From positions 1-35,158 of the forward strand of contig CAIYNT010000292.1 of assembly GCA_903927605.1 (NCBI GenBank): 35,158 nt of DNA. Reading direction: 5' to 3'. Shown one piece after another: positions 32,784 through 35,158 of this stretch; within the stretch, counting starts at the first letter, position 1; the number at the start of each line of letters is the position of its first letter. The notes beneath the pieces were generated by a model. It made no database searches. It was not told where the DNA came from and was given only the letters and a program-made list of their open reading frames with translations. The stretch is from an uncultured Holophagaceae bacterium (GTDB taxonomy: Bacteria; Acidobacteriota; Holophagae; Holophagales; Holophagaceae). The position numbers and the translations under genes were made by a program.

Positions 32784-34172
32784 TCACGCGCCGCCCAGGG
32801 CGATGTTTTCCAGCAGCAGGCTCAGGCCGGCACTGCTGCCGTACCAGCGGAGGTCGCTGCCCAGCGCCACGATGCGGGTGAGGAAGTCCCGCAGGTTGCC
32901 GGCGAAGGTGAGCTTGTCCACGGGTTCGGCCAAGAGGCCATCGCGGATGCGCAGGCCGCTGGCACCCACGCTGAGGTCCCCGCTGACGGGGTCCACCGTG
33001 TGGAGGCCCATGATTTCGGTGATGAGCACACCATTCCCAGCCAGGCGGTAGAGGGCCTCTGGCGGGGTGCCCCCAGCCAGGGGAAACAGGTTGAACGTGG
33101 TGGCGCTGGGCTGGCTCCCAAGTCCGCGCCCGGCGCTGGCGGTGGACGGCAACCCCATTTCAGCGGCGGTCTTGAGGGTGTGCAGGTAGGTCCTCAGCAC
33201 GCCCCCTTCCAGCAGGACATTGCGTCGTGTGGGCAGGCCTTCGGCGTCCCAGGGCTCGGTGCCCAGGGCAGGGCGGCCGGGAGCTTCGGCCAGTCGGCCA
33301 TCATCCACCAGGGTCAGTAACGGAGAGGCAATGGTTTCGCCGAGCTTTCCGGCGAACAGGCTGCGCTGCTTGAGCACGGACTCCGCATCCAGCATGCCGG
33401 CCACGATGCCCAGCAGGTCCACGGTCACTTCCGGATGCAGCACCACGGAGTACCTCCCGGCTGGAAGCCGCTGGGGGTTCAGTTTCCGCTCGCCCTTGAG
33501 GGCCGCCTCGGCGCCGATGGCGGCCAGATCCAATCCGGGATGGCGGGCGGCGTCCCAGTGCCAGGAGGCCTGTCGTTCTTCCCCATCGGCCACGGCCAGG
33601 TCGATGGAGGCGGAACAACTGGACCAGACATCCGGTGCTCGCACGCCTCGCTGAGTGAGCAGCAGGCTGGCGCCGGTGCCATCGGTCCAGGCGGCCTCCC
33701 GCACCGCCGCGACCTTGGTGGACGCCCGCCGGGCCTGGCTCTCCAACTCCAGGGACCAGGCGATGCGCTGCTCGGATGTGATAGCGTCGACCTCCGCGTG
33801 GAAGCGGCTGGGCAGGTCATCGGTACCCGAAGGATCGGCCTGCCGCAGCCATGGGTCCTCATCACCGAGGGCGCTGAGCTCCCAGGCCTGGGCGAAGAGG
33901 CTGCGGAAGTCCGCAGCGACGAGATCAGTGGTGGTCGCGAGACCCGTGCGGAAGCCCTTGTCTCCAGCGCGGATCACGCGCACGCCCAACCCGCCGCGCT
34001 TGCTGACGGTGAGGTCCTCAAGGTGGCCGTTCTGGACCTTGGCCTTGCGGGACCGGGAGACGGAGATGAACGCCTCAGCGCCCTCCGCACCCAGCTCCTG
34101 CGCGTGGTGGATGCCGTCCTGGAGACGGGCTTCGAGGGCTTCAGGGATGAACGACGTGAAGGGACTGGTCAT
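32784..34172 (-). CDS. pmbA: Metalloprotease-related protein PmbA (TldE)
   Basis: This 462-residue product is the TldE/PmbA member of the TldD/TldE pair, a cytoplasmic heterodimer that proteolyses unfolded or modified peptides (for example microcin B17 maturation and CcdA degradation in E. coli). Features include VQNGHLEDLTVSKRGGLGVRVI near the N-terminus, the central PAGRYSVVLHPEVTVDLLG, the FAGKLGETIASPLLTLVDDG strand and TRRNVLLEGGVLRTYLHT. It lacks the HExxxH zinc motif found in TldD, as expected for the non-catalytic partner. The start is ATG at 34172 giving MTSPFTSFIPE; a TTG nine bases upstream is also possible, and no strong ribosome-binding site is seen for either. The tldD gene lies 109 nt upstream on the same strand, separated by the palindrome at 34207-34272. 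Confidence 0.93.
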   Translation of the reverse strand: MTSPFTSFIPEALEARLQDGIHHAQELGAEGAEAFISVSRSRKAKVQNGHLEDLTVSKRGGLGVRVIRAGDKGFRTGLATTTDLVAADFRSLFAQAWELSALGDEDPWLRQADPSGTDDLPSRFHAEVDAITSEQRIAWSLELESQARRASTKVAAVREAAWTDGTGASLLLTQRGVRAPDVWSSCSASIDLAVADGEERQASWHWDAARHPGLDLAAIGAEAALKGERKLNPQRLPAGRYSVVLHPEVTVDLLGIVAGMLDAESVLKQRSLFAGKLGETIASPLLTLVDDGRLAEAPGRPALGTEPWDAEGLPTRRNVLLEGGVLRTYLHTLKTAAEMGLPSTASAGRGLGSQPSATTFNLFPLAGGTPPEALYRLAGNGVLITEIMGLHTVDPVSGDLSVGASGLRIRDGLLAEPVDKLTFAGNLRDFLTRIVALGSDLRWYGSSAGLSLLLENIALGGA

Positions 34173-34206
34173 ATCAGGCAACTCGATTCAAAAAGAAAAC
34201 TGATTT

Positions 34207-34272
34207 ACCACGAAGACGGAAAGACCACGAATATGAACAGGCATTGCTTCGTGGTCTTCCTGTCTTCGTGGT
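34207..34272. repeat. Palindromic dispersed repeat (accacgaagac type)
   Basis: The 25-base arms at 34207-34231 (starting accacgaagac) and 34248-34272 (ending gtcttcgtggt) are inverted repeats with two mismatches around a 16-base loop. Within each arm the motif is itself repeated (accacgaa twice). It fills most of the gap between tldD and pmbA and would form a long hairpin in their joint transcript. Confidence 0.75.
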
Positions 34273-34281
34273 GAGTGATTT

Positions 34282-35158
34282 TTAGATCACGCACGGCAAT
34301 GGCTCGGCGGTGCCGCCGACGACGAGGGCGGGGCAGAGGATGGTGGGGAGGGCATCGCTCACGGGCACGCCCTGGCCGTCCTTGCCGCAGGTGCCGATGT
34401 CGAAGTGGTGCAGGTCACTGCCGATCCGAGTGAGGCCCTTCAACACCTCGGGGCCGCAGCCGCTGAGGGTGGCGTTCTTCACGGGATATCGGGCCTCGCC
34501 CTTCTCCACCCAGAAACCTTCTGTCACCTGGAACACGAAGTTGCCGGTGACCGTATCCACCTGACCGCCGCCCATGCGCTTCACGAGCAGCCCGCGATCC
34601 AGGTCGCGGAGGATGGCCTCCGGCGCCTCGCTCCCAGGGGCCAGGAAGGTGTTGCGCATCCGCGGGATGGGCAGGTTCCGGTAGCTTTCGCGGCGTCCAT
34701 TGCCCGTGGGTTCCGTGGCCATTTTCTTCGAGGTCTTCCGGGATTGCAGGTAGGCCTTGAGCACGCCGTTCTCGATGAGCACCACCCGGCTCACGGGATT
34801 GCCTTCGTCGTCGATGGCCTGGCTGCCCCGCTTGTGGGGCAGCGTCCCGTCGTCGATGATCGTCACGCCCTCGGCGGCCACTTTCTGGCCCAGCTTGCCG
34901 GCGAAGGCACTCATGCCCGCCAGGGCCAGGTCGGCTTCCAGGCCGTGGCCACAGGCCTCGTGGATCATGGTGCCGCCGGCGCTGCTGCTGAGCACCACCG
35001 GGAAGGTACCGGCAGGTGCAGGCTGGGCATCCAGGGCCTGGTAGCCGGTCTGCAGGAGGTCCCCGGCCCCGGCGGTGACGTTCACCCGAAGGACGCTCTG
35101 GATGCGGTGGTCCTCGGTGAGGACGGCGGTCCAGGCGCCGTCCCGGGGCTCGGCCAAG
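34282..35158 (-). CDS. tldD: Metalloprotease TldD (partial, 5' end outside window)
   Basis: This is the C-terminal part (about 292 residues) of TldD, the zinc-bearing catalytic subunit of the TldD/TldE protease. The zinc motif HEACGHGLEAD (HExxxH) is present, followed by FAGKLGQKVAAEGVTIIDDG, the RVVLIENGVLKAYLQSRKT strand, GRRESYRNLPIPRMRNTF, and a C-terminal GTCGKDGQGVPVSDALPTI segment with the conserved Cys-Gly-Lys. The frame is open to the right edge of the window, so the start lies beyond it; the full protein should be about 470-480 residues. It is followed on the same strand by pmbA, 109 nt downstream, so both halves of the heterodimer are probably made from one transcript. Confidence 0.95.
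   Translation of the reverse strand, partial: LAEPRDGAWTAVLTEDHRIQSVLRVNVTAGAGDLLQTGYQALDAQPAPAGTFPVVLSSSAGGTMIHEACGHGLEADLALAGMSAFAGKLGQKVAAEGVTIIDDGTLPHKRGSQAIDDEGNPVSRVVLIENGVLKAYLQSRKTSKKMATEPTGNGRRESYRNLPIPRMRNTFLAPGSEAPEAILRDLDRGLLVKRMGGGQVDTVTGNFVFQVTEGFWVEKGEARYPVKNATLSGCGPEVLKGLTRIGSDLHHFDIGTCGKDGQGVPVSDALPTILCPALVVGGTAEPLPCVI

Overview
The window is GC-rich bacterial chromosome. It combines scattered core-metabolism genes (guaB, hutI, rpe, a phosphoglucomutase, a methylmalonyl-CoA mutase large subunit, tldD/pmbA) with two larger blocks: a roughly 16-kb cluster of exported proteins of largely unknown function and a roughly 5-kb multiheme cytochrome cluster. Membrane proteins that fuse an 11-heme c-type domain to a b-type domain, together with many envelope proteins, fit a metal-respiring or anaerobic acidobacterium of the Geothrix/Holophaga kind. 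That taxonomy is inference only; no rRNA gene is present to test it.

Layout. 1-3004 (minus strand): a truncated SRA/HNH-type fragment, guaB, and an orphan peptide-type ABC ATPase. 3152-3385 (plus): a small DUF465/YdcH-like protein with a strong terminator. 3535-4755 (minus): hutI, whose stop codon lies in a palindromic dispersed repeat and whose start lies 4 nt from a MITE-like element of about 271 bp (4760-5030). 5240-21189 (plus): a tightly coupled operon encoding a membrane-anchored beta-propeller, a VIT/vWA protein, a 2568-residue TPR-type protein, an exported protein of unknown function, a penicillin-binding-like/SpoIID-like fusion, and a shorter homologue of the penicillin-binding part that has lost its catalytic residues. 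21209-21763: a GIY-YIG nuclease gene preceded by two 156-bp tandem copies of its own 5' end. 21744-24039 (minus): rpe and a YtcJ-type amidohydrolase. 24119-25774 (plus): methylmalonyl-CoA mutase large subunit. 25879-30977 (plus): a monoheme cytochrome, two tandem 11-heme cytochrome c/b fusions and a diheme cytochrome. 31040-35158 (minus): phosphoglucomutase, pmbA (tldE), and tldD, which runs off the right edge.

How the genes work together. In the exported cluster, stop and start codons overlap (TGATG, GTGA, ATGA, GTGA) and every product begins with a signal peptide or membrane anchor, so the proteins probably form one periplasmic or envelope-associated assembly. The combination of an active-looking penicillin-recognition domain, an inactive copy of it, a SpoIID-like domain, a vWA scaffold and a giant helical-repeat protein suggests peptidoglycan binding or remodelling; no function is proven. 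It is partly reminiscent of the E. coli yfa (DUF2300/YfaQ) locus but has no alpha-2-macroglobulin gene. In the cytochrome block, a perfect GTGA-N6-TCAC palindrome of the CRP/FNR type lies upstream of both the first 11-heme gene and the diheme gene, suggesting shared redox or cAMP-type control of an inner-membrane quinone-to-periplasm electron path.
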